64,000 nucleotides of DNA from Anagrus nilaparvatae (lineage: Eukaryota > Arthropoda > Insecta > Hymenoptera > Mymaridae). The DNA lies in NCBI GenBank assembly GCA_022575985.1, contig JAKSXM010000231.1, forward strand, positions 8,496,501 through 8,560,500, written 5' to 3'. This document shows positions 11,309-22,368 of this stretch, in pieces. Each line of letters opens with the position of its first letter. Within the stretch, counting starts at the first letter, position 1. The notes under the pieces were generated by a model. That model had not been told where the DNA came from and did not search any database. It saw only the letters and a list, made by a program, of their open reading frames with translations. Position numbers and translations under genes: made by a program.

Positions 11309-12203
11309 TTCCGATGACACCTGTTTTTCGCCACAGCCAGAGCCTCCTGGTAACTGGGGCAGTTTCCCTCTCCTGGATAGTGCTCCGTGGAGCACTTATC
11401 CTTTCTGGACTTGCAGAGGAAGCACTTAGGCTTATCCTTGCTGCATTCTGCCCTTTTATGTCCATCTTCGCCACATTAAGGCACGCCTTGCTTCTGTCCG
11501 GACCTTTACAAACATACTGACTATGCCCGTAGCCCAGGCACTTGAAACAGCGCCTCACGTCCGCGCGAAGTCCCACCCTGCTCGATGCCCAGCCAATCTG
11601 GATTTTACCCTTTTTGGCCAGGCGTAAAGCGTCCGCTTCCAAGAGTTCCACAATGGCCATCTGGCCAGTCGTGCCTTTGGTTTTGAAAATGGTAACCACG
11701 AGAGAGTCACCATTTTCAATGCCAATAGCCTTGGCAACGGCCTCCTGCATCTCCTGCTCTTTCGTGACCCCATCCAAGTCTCGAATTTCGAGCTTGAGCA
11801 TTGGGATCAGATCCCGGACATTCGAGTCAGGCCCCGTTACCAATTTCACCGCATCTTCTAGCTTTTGGCGGTCCTGGATTGCCTCCAACTCGATCAGGAC
11901 GCTGCCATTTTGAGCTTTCCTGACGCGGTGAATCTTCGCTCCAGCTTCTTCGAGGTTAACATTGCGCTTTAGATCGAAGAGCGTTTCCTCGTACGTCTTA
12001 CCCGCCGCTGGGGTAATCTGGAAGGCTTCCTTCCTTTTCCTATACCTGCGCCTTCCCATTTTTGGAAGAACTTTTTCAGCAGTTTTCTTAGCCTGTTGGG
12101 CACTCTTGGCTCTGGGTTTCTTCTTCGTCCTACCCTTTACCTGCCAGTTTTCCTCCTTGTCCGTTGGCCTCTGAGATTGCGCCTGATTGTTCGCCCTTCC
12201 ATC
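11305..12203 (-). pseudogene. LINE A ORF1 (gag-like nucleic-acid-binding protein), truncated and frameshifted
   Basis: The frame is open from the 5' junction at 12203. After a basic segment (KGRTKKKPR, then MGRRRYRKRK) comes an RRM-like region and the first CCHC knuckle (CFKCLGYGHSQYVC). A one-base loss near 11475-11478 shifts the frame. In the restored direction the other frame reads CGEDGHKRAEC, CFLC and H-x-x-x-x-x-NC, giving the second and third zinc knuckles, and ends at TGA (11305-11307) overlapping the ORF2 start. ORF1 proteins of this clade package element RNA. Confidence 0.85.
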
Positions 12204-12217
12204 GTTTGTTAATATTT
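12204..12217 (+). repeat. Target-site duplication, LINE A, 5' side
   Basis: Exact copy of 8026-8039, adjoining the truncated ORF1. Confidence 0.85.
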
Positions 12218-12354
12218 ATTATATTCATTATATTTACTTAAGATTTTTTTAGTATATTTAAATGCGTGAAGATAAATTTATATTCTCTTGAAATTAAAAA
12301 TGAAATGAAAAATGACATTTATACCAAAAAATATTGTAAAACAAAATGTTAGTC

Positions 12355-13115
12355 GACCATATTATTTATTATAATATAAAAAATAGTAATATTGCTTTAT
12401 TATTAAGTTAAAGTTAAAAAATAAGACTATATTCTGTTGAAATTTCAAAAGTTAATAATGAAATATGTACTAAACGTCAAATAGACAAAAAAAAATTTAA
12501 TAATTTAAGTTAAACAAAAATTAATAATTAATAATAAAACATATTTTATGTTATAAAAATGTTCATATAATATATATTTATAGAAAGATGTTATTCGTTT
12601 CGTTTCAGTAAACTTTAATAATTAATTGACAAAAAATATATTAAACGTAAAATAAATTGATTTCAAAAATTGATTGTTAGCAACAAACTATAATTTATAT
12701 CCACAACTCAAGCGACTAATAAAGATTTTATTAGATTAGAATCCATGTTTTTTTATTTTATAAAAGAAATTACCATTCATTATTTTCATTAATTTCTTTA
12801 AAATTCATTCTTTTCATCCACTTTTAAGCTAAAAAAAAACATTAATTCTCTGAGCTCACTTCGAATCCGAAATGAGCTCAAATTAAATTCTGAAAGTGCT
12901 CTCATTTTGACTTCAAAATATACTTTTCTTGAGCAGTTTCTGATCTATTCCTGAATTCAAATTGAATTCTTTTCTTGAAAATGAATTCATTTTGAATTCA
13001 TTTTGAATTATTTGTGCTAACTGGGTTAATATGTTGCATACAATCATTGTTAAGCATTTCTGTATTTGCTTCGAATGACAATGAAAAAAATAAAAAAAAA
13101 ATATAATAAAGTTTT
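12355..13115. other. AT-rich gene-free stretch
   Basis: No gene seen. Around 12850-13010 there are repeated phrases (GAGCTCA, TTTTGAATTCATTTTGAATT) that give weak local palindromes. Confidence 0.4.
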
Positions 13116-13603
13116 TTAAGGACGTATCTCAGTGGATTGAGAGAGAGAGAGAGAGGTCTTTTCGGACCTCTTTCTTTCTCTCGCAAGTTTTGTATAAGAA
13201 ATCCCAAAATGTTTTTGTTTATATTTATGTAAATAAACATCTAGGAGCTCTAAAATTTTTTCTACGAGTTTTTATAATAATTAATTATATTTTAACCAAA
13301 TATTATCAAAATCTGTTCTGTAAATTTTTTACAATACGTACTTATTAAATTACATGTATATTTCACGTAAGAGATTTTAAAGGCTTCCAAAAAAAAATTT
13401 ACAGAACAGATTTTGATAATATTTAGTTAAAATATAATTTATTATTATAAAAATTCGTAGAAAAAATTTCAGAGCTCCTAGATGTTTATTTACATAAATA
13501 TAAACAAAAACATTTTGGAATTTCTTATACAAAACTCGCGAGAGAAAGAAAGAGGTCCGAAAAGACCTCTCTCTCTTTCAGTCCACTGAGATACGCCCTT
13601 AAT
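13116..13603. mobile_element. Foldback MITE, about 488 bp, arms of about 210 bp
   Basis: Left end TTAAGGACGTATCTCAGTGG mirrors the right end CCACTGAGATACGCCCTTAA. Matching continues inward through GAGAGAG, AGGTCTTTTCGGACCT, TTGTATAAGAA, ATGTTTTTGTTTATATTTAT, AGCTC and CAAAATCTGTTCTGTAAATT, to a spacer at about 13333-13395. There are no coding domains. Both ends show TTAA, which may be the target site or the outermost repeat bases. Confidence 0.88.
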
Positions 13604-15382
13604 GATTCTCGAATAATTGTAGGTTTTGAGAAAAAAAATTACATTTGTCTGTGTTGGAAAATATTTAAATTCTTTTCACGAAAGAGAAATGCTTTCTGAA
13701 CCCTATAAATAAATTCAAATATAAAAGAATCACACAAATAATATTTCATATATATACATAAATAATCTTTTACATATAACATTAGTCTTTAAGATTTATT
13801 ATTTTCAACATTACCTAAATACAACATCGTCCTAACAACCATCTAACCAATTTAATAATTTATTATTTAAATTTTTGTCTTGTAATAACCCTATCTCATT
13901 AAAGCAATTAACTTTTGAATTTGGAAAATTTTTCTGAAGATTCTATCAAATAATTTAAATATGATGTTTGATTTATATGGTAAAAGTATAAAAATATTTT
14001 CCGTAAAAATGCGGTTCTTGTAAATTTTAGTTTTAATTTTTGAATCTTAAAAATAGAAAATGTTTCTGCCAGACCTATCTCATATGATTCAACATCAAGA
14101 TCTTCCATAAATATGGAAGTTTAAATAAAAGTATAAATAACTTTAAATGAGTTATATTATGACAACTTTCAGTTAATGTTTTCATAAAATTTAGATTTAT
14201 TACATAATGTAACGTGCTTACATTTAATACTTTCAAATTTTTTAAGTTTTTGAAAAAAGTGTTTTTCATAATCTCATTTCGATGGATATAGCCTGCCACG
14301 GATGATCAACAATAACTTAAATATTAAATGATCTAAACACGGTTTAATATATTTAATTCATATCGTTACGATAACTATCCAATTACAAAATAATTAAAAA
14401 AAATTAACTTGCTTAAACAAGAACTACTATTTTTGATATTGCGATTTGTAAATTTTTTTTTTTGAAAGTAAAATTGTTTTAAAAAAAAATTAATAATAAA
14501 ACAAATTTTTAATAAATTGTGTTCTATAATTTTCAAACCAAATAAAAGCAAATTTAAAGTGACAAATAAACACATTTGCACAAATAAATGAAACTTTTCG
14601 TAAATAAAATATATTTCTAAACATATGACTTATTTCGAGACTTATTTAAAAGTGGTATCATTTTGATTATAATAATTGATTATTAAAAAACAAATTGCCA
14701 ATTATAAAAACTGCGAAGCAATTTCTACAATGGTCCTTAATAAACAACAGCATAAAAGTATGAATAACAGCGAGAATAACAAAATATTGGAAAAATAAGA
14801 AAATTAGTTTGGGTAAATGAATAAATGCATCTTGTATTTAAAATAATAAAGTAGATAATTATTAAGTCACTTCGATAATTATAACATTATAAATAAATAA
14901 TTAATTAGTGGACTGAATAAAGATTAAGTGAAATGAAAGAGGAAATTTTCAATTTTTCATGCAAAGTAATTAATATTTAAAAACAGTTTTTATGCAAAAA
15001 AAATTAATTTAAAGTAATAATTTAAAAAAAATTAATATCAGATATTATAAACCAAACTCGCAAAGATACAATTATTAAATAAATAATTAAATTTTTTCTT
15101 CTTGTATATTACCAGATTTAACCTTAAAATTAAATGTAAATTAGTTTACAGAAAAATAGTGGGTTTTGCTGGTTCCTTCCGGATATTAAATGAAGTTATG
15201 ATTTGCGCAACTGTAAATTTTTATAATTTCATCAATATTATATTAATATTTTCTAAATATCCCCTTATACCTCTTTATACTCTTAGTAAAATGATTTCAA
15301 AATTATTAGCCAGTAATGGCAATCAGCTATATAAAAATTAAATTTACAGTTATATATTCAATGTTTTAATTTCAAAAAACAC

Positions 15383-15487
15383 ACGAGCACGAGCGAAAGT
15401 AGTATATAGTGGGAGTTAGAATGGAGGGGCTAAAGAGGAGAAATTAAAAATATTAATCCCACTTTATTCAATATTGCTCGTGCTCGT
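15383..15487. repeat. Short foldback with ACGAGCACGAGC ends
   Basis: The left arm begins ACGAGCACGAGCGAAAG and includes AGTGGGA. The right arm has TCCCACT and ends GCTCGTGCTCGT. Arms are about 33 bp with a spacer of about 38 bp, consistent with a MITE remnant. Confidence 0.65.
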
Positions 15488-18400
15488 ATGCTTTTTTGCT
15501 CGTGCCCATGAGTTTGTGTGTGAGCCTTAACAATGACTGTATGCAACATATTAAATTCATAGAACAATTTTATTTGTGAATGATTATTTTATGTATAGTT
15601 TAAATGTAAGTAACTTATTTCGTTCAATTTTATTTCATTTATAGGGTTTAAAAGACGTTTCTCTTTCGAGAAAAATATTTTAAATAAACTTTAATGCAAA
15701 GAAACCGTGTTTAATCATGTACAAAATATACGATTATTTGAAAATCGTCCGTAAAAGATTTTTATTTAACTGTATTTTATCGAATTGCTGAATGTGGAGA
15801 TCAATTATATAATTATAGGTAGGTATTCAACCTCAGGTACCCCCTTTCGAAAATTTAGAAATGGTTTCTTGACCTCTTGACATGCGTTGGTTAGAAAGAG
15901 GTGGTTAGTATTGTAATATTTAAATATACATACTAAATTTTGATGTATGACGTCACCAAAATGGAGCACCGTGCTTTTTCCTCTATTCACTAACCTTGAT
16001 TCTTGATTTTTTTGACGATAATGATTTATTGATTTTTTTTACTTTTTATTTTTTCACTTTTTTTGACGATTTTGCACTTAGTGTTATTGTCTCTTAAACG
16101 ATCTGGCTGCTCGAAGGACCATGGAAAACATTGGCTAATTGCTGATTGATAATAAATGGCGTGTTCAGGAAATTAGGCGACAAAATGATATTTGACACAA
16201 TGTATTTATATAATAAAAAAGTAATGTGGATTTATTGACACTAAAAAACAATGTTACTTGACTTTACCCCTCTCACATAATAATTTCATAAAATAACGAC
16301 ACTTTACACAGATTAATTAATATAAAATCACAGATGATGAATTAATATAATTAAGAGTGTAATTCGCCAATTAATTGGGAAAGACACATAATTAACTGAC
16401 TTGACGAATAAATAATAACAATTATATATATTGATAAATGACACAATAGACTTGTAAAATGATGAATTGATCGGCACGTAATTAAGACGATGTTCAATGT
16501 GCTTCTCGTGTCGCAAGACTGATGCTGGTCAGCAAGTCAGCAAAGGGGCGGTAAAAGACGCCGGTTTAGGCGCGCGACGATTTACATAAAATATCAAATT
16601 AATAAAATAGCGCCCGCTTGACCAAAGTGGATCTTGCTACGTGAGAGCCGCGAGAAATAAAGATTGTATTTTAAACAGGAGACTTTGATAAATCTGGGCT
16701 TAGGATAATACAGGTTTATGGACTTATAATAATATCGATTTAGGGACTTGAAATAATTCAGGTTTAGGGACTTGGAATAATATCGATTAAGGGTTTTAGA
16801 ATAATTTAGGTTTAGAGATTCAAAATAGTTTGGATTTAGAATCTTAACAGCTAGTAAGGTGATAATTACAAATTATAAAATTAGAAAATTGTATTTTAAT
16901 ATTGAGTAACGTTTGTATTATATCTAGTCCTCAGCTGAAAGTAAACATGTTCCATGCATTTAGGTTGTGTTTACACAAACCGGTTATAAGTTTTTTTTGC
17001 TTGCTTTAGGGGATTTTGAAGGGTAAAAAAGAAATTCTATTTTCATACTTTTTTTTCTGGCGTACCCATTTTTTTATTTTATAATAATATTTTCAAAAAG
17101 GGGTTAACTGTCACATAAGAGACCTTCCTTGTTAAGAATCTTGTTGTTTTTTTTTCAGAATTCCGTGTGCGAGATCAACTTGCGACCATGCTTTTCAAGC
17201 CTCTACTTTGTTGCTTTCCATAAATGGTACTAATCATGAGACTAAATTTTTGGTTAGTTTTTTTGAAGTTTAATAATAAATAATTAGGAAAAAAAATTTG
17301 AAAAGTCATTCATAATAAAATAGCTGAGAAATAAATTAAATAAACATCGATTTATTTTATTTTCTAATCCAATGCATAACTTTAAGTAAAAATTTTGTGC
17401 ATTAGTATTTGGATATAAATTATAGAAATATAGATAGAAATATTCTGTTTAGTTTACCTACAGAATTCCATAGAAATAACAAAATATCTTCTCTTTACAG
17501 AATAATAGAAAGTTTTAATATGATTAATAAAAAAATTGATATATCTAATGGATCTGAAGTTAGTTTTATTAAGAGTTTAAAAATACACCTTTGTAAATTT
17601 GCATAATATAAATTGTTGATACTTAAAAATATTTTATTGTATGGCTATTCAACATCTATACCTTTAATTTGAAATATTTCATTTCTAATTGTTCAATAAT
17701 ATAATTATTGTGTTATATATTTAATTTTTAATTATTTTAATGTAAATACTTAAAATTTAATTTTCTTTCATATATTGTAAAATATTGTAAAAGGGTTTGC
17801 CCAACAATTCTTTAAATGAATAAAAAAAAAAAAAAAAAAAAAAATTATTAAAACTTATCTTGATTAGAATAGTTCCATGCATTTTATAACTTAATTTAGT
17901 TTACCTAGACAATTATTTATGAATACACATTATTTTCTCGAATCTACAAAAAACCAAGCCAATGATTGCTTAATTTCTCCATGTAACAATGAAAATAAAA
18001 TATATCTGAGTCAAAGATTTAGTTACCGGATTAAGACTAATTTTAAGTTAATTCCAGTTTAAATCAGAGCCATTTTAAAAAAATTACGTCAGTTAAATCA
18101 AAATTTGGACGCATTGATTTAACTCCATGAATCAAGGAATTATTCATTTTCAGAGACTTAGTGAATATTGAATTCTTAATATTTTATTATGTTTTATAGT
18201 ATATAAAAATTAAGATTATTTGTACAGAATTTATTGTAGACAGCAAAATGAAATTTGTAAATCAGTAAATAATAAATATAATTAAAAAAGAATATGATTA
18301 AATGAAAAAATCGAAAAAAAAATAACATAGTTTTTAGATTTTTCACCCTACAAAATTTGATATCCGGGAATATTATGTAGCACTACAATTTTTTGCGTTG

Positions 18401-18619
18401 TATGGAAGAAGTCTGTTGCATTAAAATATAATGAAAATATAAAAACATATATTTATTTATATAAATCCAAATTGTAATTACCTATAGCAACTATGCAGAG
18501 GTAAATGCCAAAAGCGGCGGAAAGAGCGCACGACAGAAGTAAAGAAAAGTCTCTCACTTAATAATTATTAGTGTGAAAAATAAATAATTTTAAAAAAAAT
18601 TAATAAATAAACAATACTG

Positions 18620-18665
18620 TTAACCCATTAGTGCCGAGGCGGAAGTTAGCGGAAACTCAATGAAA
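18620..18665 (+). repeat. Solo piggyBac-like terminal sequence
   Basis: TTAACCCATTAGTGCCGAGG matches, with one or two changes, the left end of the foldback at 33934. No partner end was found nearby. Confidence 0.4.
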
Positions 18666-19329
18666 ACACTAAGATTTTCAGTAGATAGAAGGCAAGAAAA
18701 ATAGAAGATAGAAGAAAAATCATACCCTATCGGTAAAATATCATGCTTTTTCCAAATATGTCGTTAGTTTTGACATACCACCCTTCTTAATGTCCGAAAA
18801 TTAGGAATAAAACGAGAATTTTGAGAAAACGACGGATAAGAGCCTGTTAATGTTAAAAAATATAAATAAAAAGCTCATGAAATAACACTGTCAGATGTAA
18901 AATTTATATTTTTTATGTTTGACTGCATATCTTATAAAGTAAGATCTCTACCCTTATCTTGTGAATCAAAGTGGTTTTTTCAAAAAACGAATTTTGAAAC
19001 ATGGACACAATTAAGTAAAATTAACATTATAAGACTCACTCAAAGAATGATGAATCTGAATTAACAGATATCTCGTGAATTGCAAAGACAATTTAAACAA
19101 TCTTTAGGCTTGTTATCTAAATGGAATGCCATGGAGATTTTTTTGTTATACTGTGGTGTTTTACGAAGTGGTAAAAAGCTTTTGATGCCATTGTCTCGCA
19201 GACTCAGTGAGGATTACTCTTTAAAAAAAAACAAAGCTAGTATCCCACCTACATGCCACCTACATCCCACAAACAGCAGGATTTCATTTTTACCAGATTG
19301 GGACCAATAGGCCCTTGGATGACTATACT

Positions 19330-19800
19330 CTATCAGTTGGTATTTATTTTGTCATTCGAATGTTCTTGTGGAATTGAATAAACCAAAAGGCATACGTCGG
19401 TACCAAAATTGGACTTTCCAAAAACTGCGAAAGCCATGATATCCTCATGAATCCCAATTTGGTGAAACGCTTTTTGGTTATCAATTTTCGTGATTTAGAA
19501 AGCCTTATTTGGCCTATCAAAAATGGAGACAATATTTGGTAAAGGGTGGATTTCTTTTTGATTTACCGAATTAACTTTTCCAAGATCCACACACAATCGG
19601 TAACTGCTCTTTTTTCAGTACTAGTATTGGTGGGCTACAGCTGGGTTCAATAATACCGGATTTCAATAATGAATATACTGACTCATGTGCTGTTTCAAAA
19701 ACTTTCGGTAAATATCTTCTCAACGGTTGTGCTATTGGCGGGTGATCTTGTACATCAATCATATGTTTAGCTATATTTGTAGCCTTCAAGATTTAACATG
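19330..19800 (-). pseudogene. Ty3/gypsy reverse-transcriptase relic
   Basis: Fragments in the same direction but several frames resemble the N-terminal RT of Ty3/gypsy Pol. IDVQDHPPIAQPLRRYLPKV and LLKSGIIEPSCSPPILVLKK lie at about 19789-19620; LGKVNSVNQKEIHPLPNI follows at about 19580-19530; then KIDNQKAFHQIGIHEDI at about 19490-19430. Family members read H-x-I-D-T...P-I-x-Q-x-x-R-R, then G-I-I-x-P-S-x-S-P, then the K-x-D-L...F-x-Q-I block. Stops and frame changes make it dead. No LTRs were found. Confidence 0.75.
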
Positions 19801-20950
19801 GTTGTTCTAAATTTTCCTGAACTAGAGTATCAACCAGTTACTTTGTTCTTCCGTAAGTACTGTTAAGCGTTCACATTTTTCCGAAAATTTGCAATCATTA
19901 TTTAATTAGAACTTGACGTATTCTGAGTATCTGAAAAAAACTGACTAACCAAACAGGCTAGACGTTTTTCTGCTCATCAATTTTGATCAAAAGTTCAGAC
20001 TTGCCCTCAAAGATTACAGAGACAGTAGCATTAGACGAGCGTAAACTTCAATGAAGAAACTTTTTAAAGATTTTACCGACGTAAGTTTTTGTTGAAGCAG
20101 GTCAATTAGTGCTCGTGTAACGTAATGCTATATTGACCCAAATAAAGGGCGCAATATTCAAGTAAAAATTTTCAATTATAAATCATTACGGAACTCGATT
20201 AGAAAGCTAACTAAGCTGGTAAGGTGAATTTATTTTTATTCTGACTTTACTTTTTTAATTCCTTGTTTTTGGGATTTAACATTTGCATGCTGTAAAAATA
20301 TAGTCTCATCTCAAAAAGTTTATTACTGTTATTAATTTTTTATCAACCTTTTTTTTTGCGTTTCGAATGATTTCTTTCTCCGGATCGTTGAGCCCGATAG
20401 GTTTTTTATGGAATGTGAAGTTTTCAATTGTCAGTTGATGTGAATCTTTCAAAACTAAAGCATTAAAAATTAATAATTTATTGGAATGAAATAAGTGTTA
20501 ATTTATTAATTATACCATTTAATTAAATCAATGAATTATTTTTTTATTGTATTCAAGAATTTGCAAAATTTTATTTTAATGTTGTTAAATCATTTTAAAA
20601 TACAGAAAATAATTTTATATTTAATCTTTAATGTATTTAATTTTATTTGGTAACTTTGAATTTTTATATCATATTTACTTTTACGTATATTTTTATTTAT
20701 AACACAAAAAAATTTTGAGATAGTCAACCTTAATTTAATTGTAATTGGCACCAAGATATGCAACCTATCAAAAACGTATATAAATTTTTGGATTATAATT
20801 AAAGTTCAAAAAATTTAAACAAAATAGAAAAAGGTACACAATGAAAATTTTAATTATGTTCTTTGAGGGAAGCGAACTGATTTAAAGTCGCCTATTGCCA
20901 CTGTTACATTTTCTTTAATCATGAAAAATTAAAATTATTTTTTTTTTTAA

Positions 20951-21454
20951 TTAAAATTTTCCAGCTACGATATTCTTTCTAAAAATTGACTTACTCTGTT
21001 CACCAACTTCCCTTAGGCTCCTTGTCTTTTTTCCTTCTGGAGTGTAGTAATAAACATCTGCATGTTTCTTTACCGCATTATCTGCATTTGTACTTCTGTA
21101 CACTAGTTCACGTTTCCAGTTAACCTTGAATGGTTCTTTGTAGATTGGATCATTCATATTTGGTGCCCTTTTTTTTGCTGGATTACCAAGACTGGCATTC
21201 CCATTAATATTTCTTTTTTTTTTTTGATTTTTTTTTTTTGCAACGAAAGATGGGTATTTTTATATTTTTCAGACCTTACAAAAGAAGTATTCAAATCAGA
21301 ATTATCATTTTTATTATCGGTATTCATTTCTTTATCATTGTTATCTGTTTTCCAAACCACATTGTCATCGATTTTTGATGTTTTGAAGAATGAAGAATAT
21401 TTTTGCTTCTTTTTTGGAGAATTTTGCTCTTGTTTAGCTTCATTGAGATTAAAC
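20951..21454 (-). pseudogene. MBD/TAM-like domain gene fragment
   Basis: An acceptor (TTAATTAG) precedes a Lys/Asp/Asn-rich segment (NSPKKKQKYSSFF, then TDNNDKEMNTDNK). It is followed by a block resembling the methyl-CpG-binding (MBD/TAM) fold: PFKVNWKRELVYRS, then DVYYYTPEGKKTRSLREVGE at about 21115-20998. Trp and the Tyr-Tyr-x-P-x-Gly-Lys-Lys-x-Arg-Ser string are the recognisable parts. Poly(A) runs at about 21213-21240 separate the two parts by a frame change. A GTAAGT donor follows GEQ, or the frame can read through to TAA at 20951. It may be a paralogue of the gene at 27.0-28.4 kb. DNA methyl binding cannot be assumed; many insect MBD-like domains lack it. Confidence 0.6.
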
Positions 21455-22170
21455 TAATTAATTTCTGTATATTTTATTTTCTATAATTTTTTTAGTTTTT
21501 AAATTTTACTTACCCATCAAAAATTTTTATCAACTGATTATTTGAGAAGGTGATAATTTAAAATAAGATATTTTTTTATTTTTAAAATAATTTTTATCAG
21601 TTGACTGTATATGTTATTCCTGGGTTTTAATTATTCTGTACAAATTTATTCTACTTGTTCCTGGATTTTTACTTGTTGATGTGATGTTTCTTTAATATAA
21701 TGCATCGAAATGGATGTTACTATATTTAGCACATTTATTTTGAATTTACAAGTAATTCCTTTTTTTTTTATTTTTTAATTAATTTTTTTTGTCGCTTGCT
21801 GCTACAATTTAATAAATTGCAAATTATTTTCTAGGTTATGAAAACGTTTTCCTTTTTGTCACGGTTGCATTCCCGCCATTAATTTTTATTGCATTTGCAT
21901 CAGATATTAATTATTAGAAAATCTTGTTATTATTATTGATAATGCTGCGCTGATTTCATTATTTTTTTATAATTGCGTTATTACAAAATTTGCACTAATT
22001 TTACTCAGCACTAACTTTACTCAGCACTAATTTTGCGAAATAATCTACTTTGATCAATGATTTGTAGGGAATTTGATGGCAACAAAAATGCTTCCGGTGA
22101 ATAATTCTTGTTTCCCGTGTTATAGTTTTTAGGGTAATTTACTGTGATACCGACGTAATAAAGTAAAAAA

Positions 22171-22297
22171 TTGTTCTCGGATTTAAAGTTAAATATATTT
22201 TTTCGGATGTAAAGTTTTTTTAATCGAATTTAGAATTAAAATTATTCTCGGACGTGAAGTTAAAATTTATTTTCGGATGTAAATTTAAAATTATTTT
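22171..22297. repeat. Short degenerate repeats upstream of the JmjC gene
   Basis: Four spaced copies of a phrase like TTCTCGGATGTAAAGTTAAA occur, at about 22173, 22201, 22245 and 22270. They lie 70-200 bp upstream of the first recognised JmjC exon. Confidence 0.6.
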
Positions 22298-22368
22298 GTA
22301 AGTTTGGTTTTTGGTGTTATATATGAGAAGATAAAATTTGTAGATAATATATGACTGGTATATTTTAG

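Larger units (their letters stand above)
8040..12203 (-). mobile_element. LINE A: R1-clade non-LTR retrotransposon, 5'-truncated
   Basis: A minus-strand element with a poly(A) tail (poly-T at about 8040-8053), a 3' UTR, a complete ORF2 and most of ORF1. It is bounded by perfect 14-bp target-site duplications (8026-8039 and 12204-12217). The ORF1 frame stays open right up to the 5' junction, so truncation occurred inside ORF1 during insertion. It is far GC-richer than its surroundings. The APE endonuclease, the R1-type RT, the C-terminal Cys-His motif and the overlapping ATGA between ORFs support the R1 clade. It is not inserted in 28S rDNA, so it is not a canonical R1 insertion. Confidence 0.92.
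7860..12354. repeat. 131-bp tandem duplication downstream of the DUF4806-like gene, split by LINE A
   Basis: Unit one is 7860-7990. Unit two starts at 7991 (TGTACGAAATTTAAAAATGTG again), is interrupted at 8039, and resumes at 12218, where AGATAAATTTATATTCT and AAATTAAAAATGAAATG match the second half of unit one. The LINE therefore landed inside a pre-existing tandem repeat. Confidence 0.75.
13604..19329. other. Long AT-rich stretch without recognised genes
   Basis: No domain-bearing frame was found. Contents: a short foldback at 15383-15487, a short poly-A run near 17822, and a single piggyBac-like end at about 18620. Lines at about 16680-16860 contain a loose repeat of phrases like GATTTAGGGACTTGGAATAATA. 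Small frames, such as 62 codons at 16328-16516, look fortuitous. Confidence 0.5.

Noticed and set aside
9588..12174. Several plus-strand frames of 70-140 codons over LINE A
   Set aside because: Shadows of the GC-rich ORF1 and ORF2 on the minus strand.
8040..12203. Site-specific 28S rDNA R1 insertion
   Set aside because: The flanks are AT-rich repeats with a 14-bp TSD, not rDNA.
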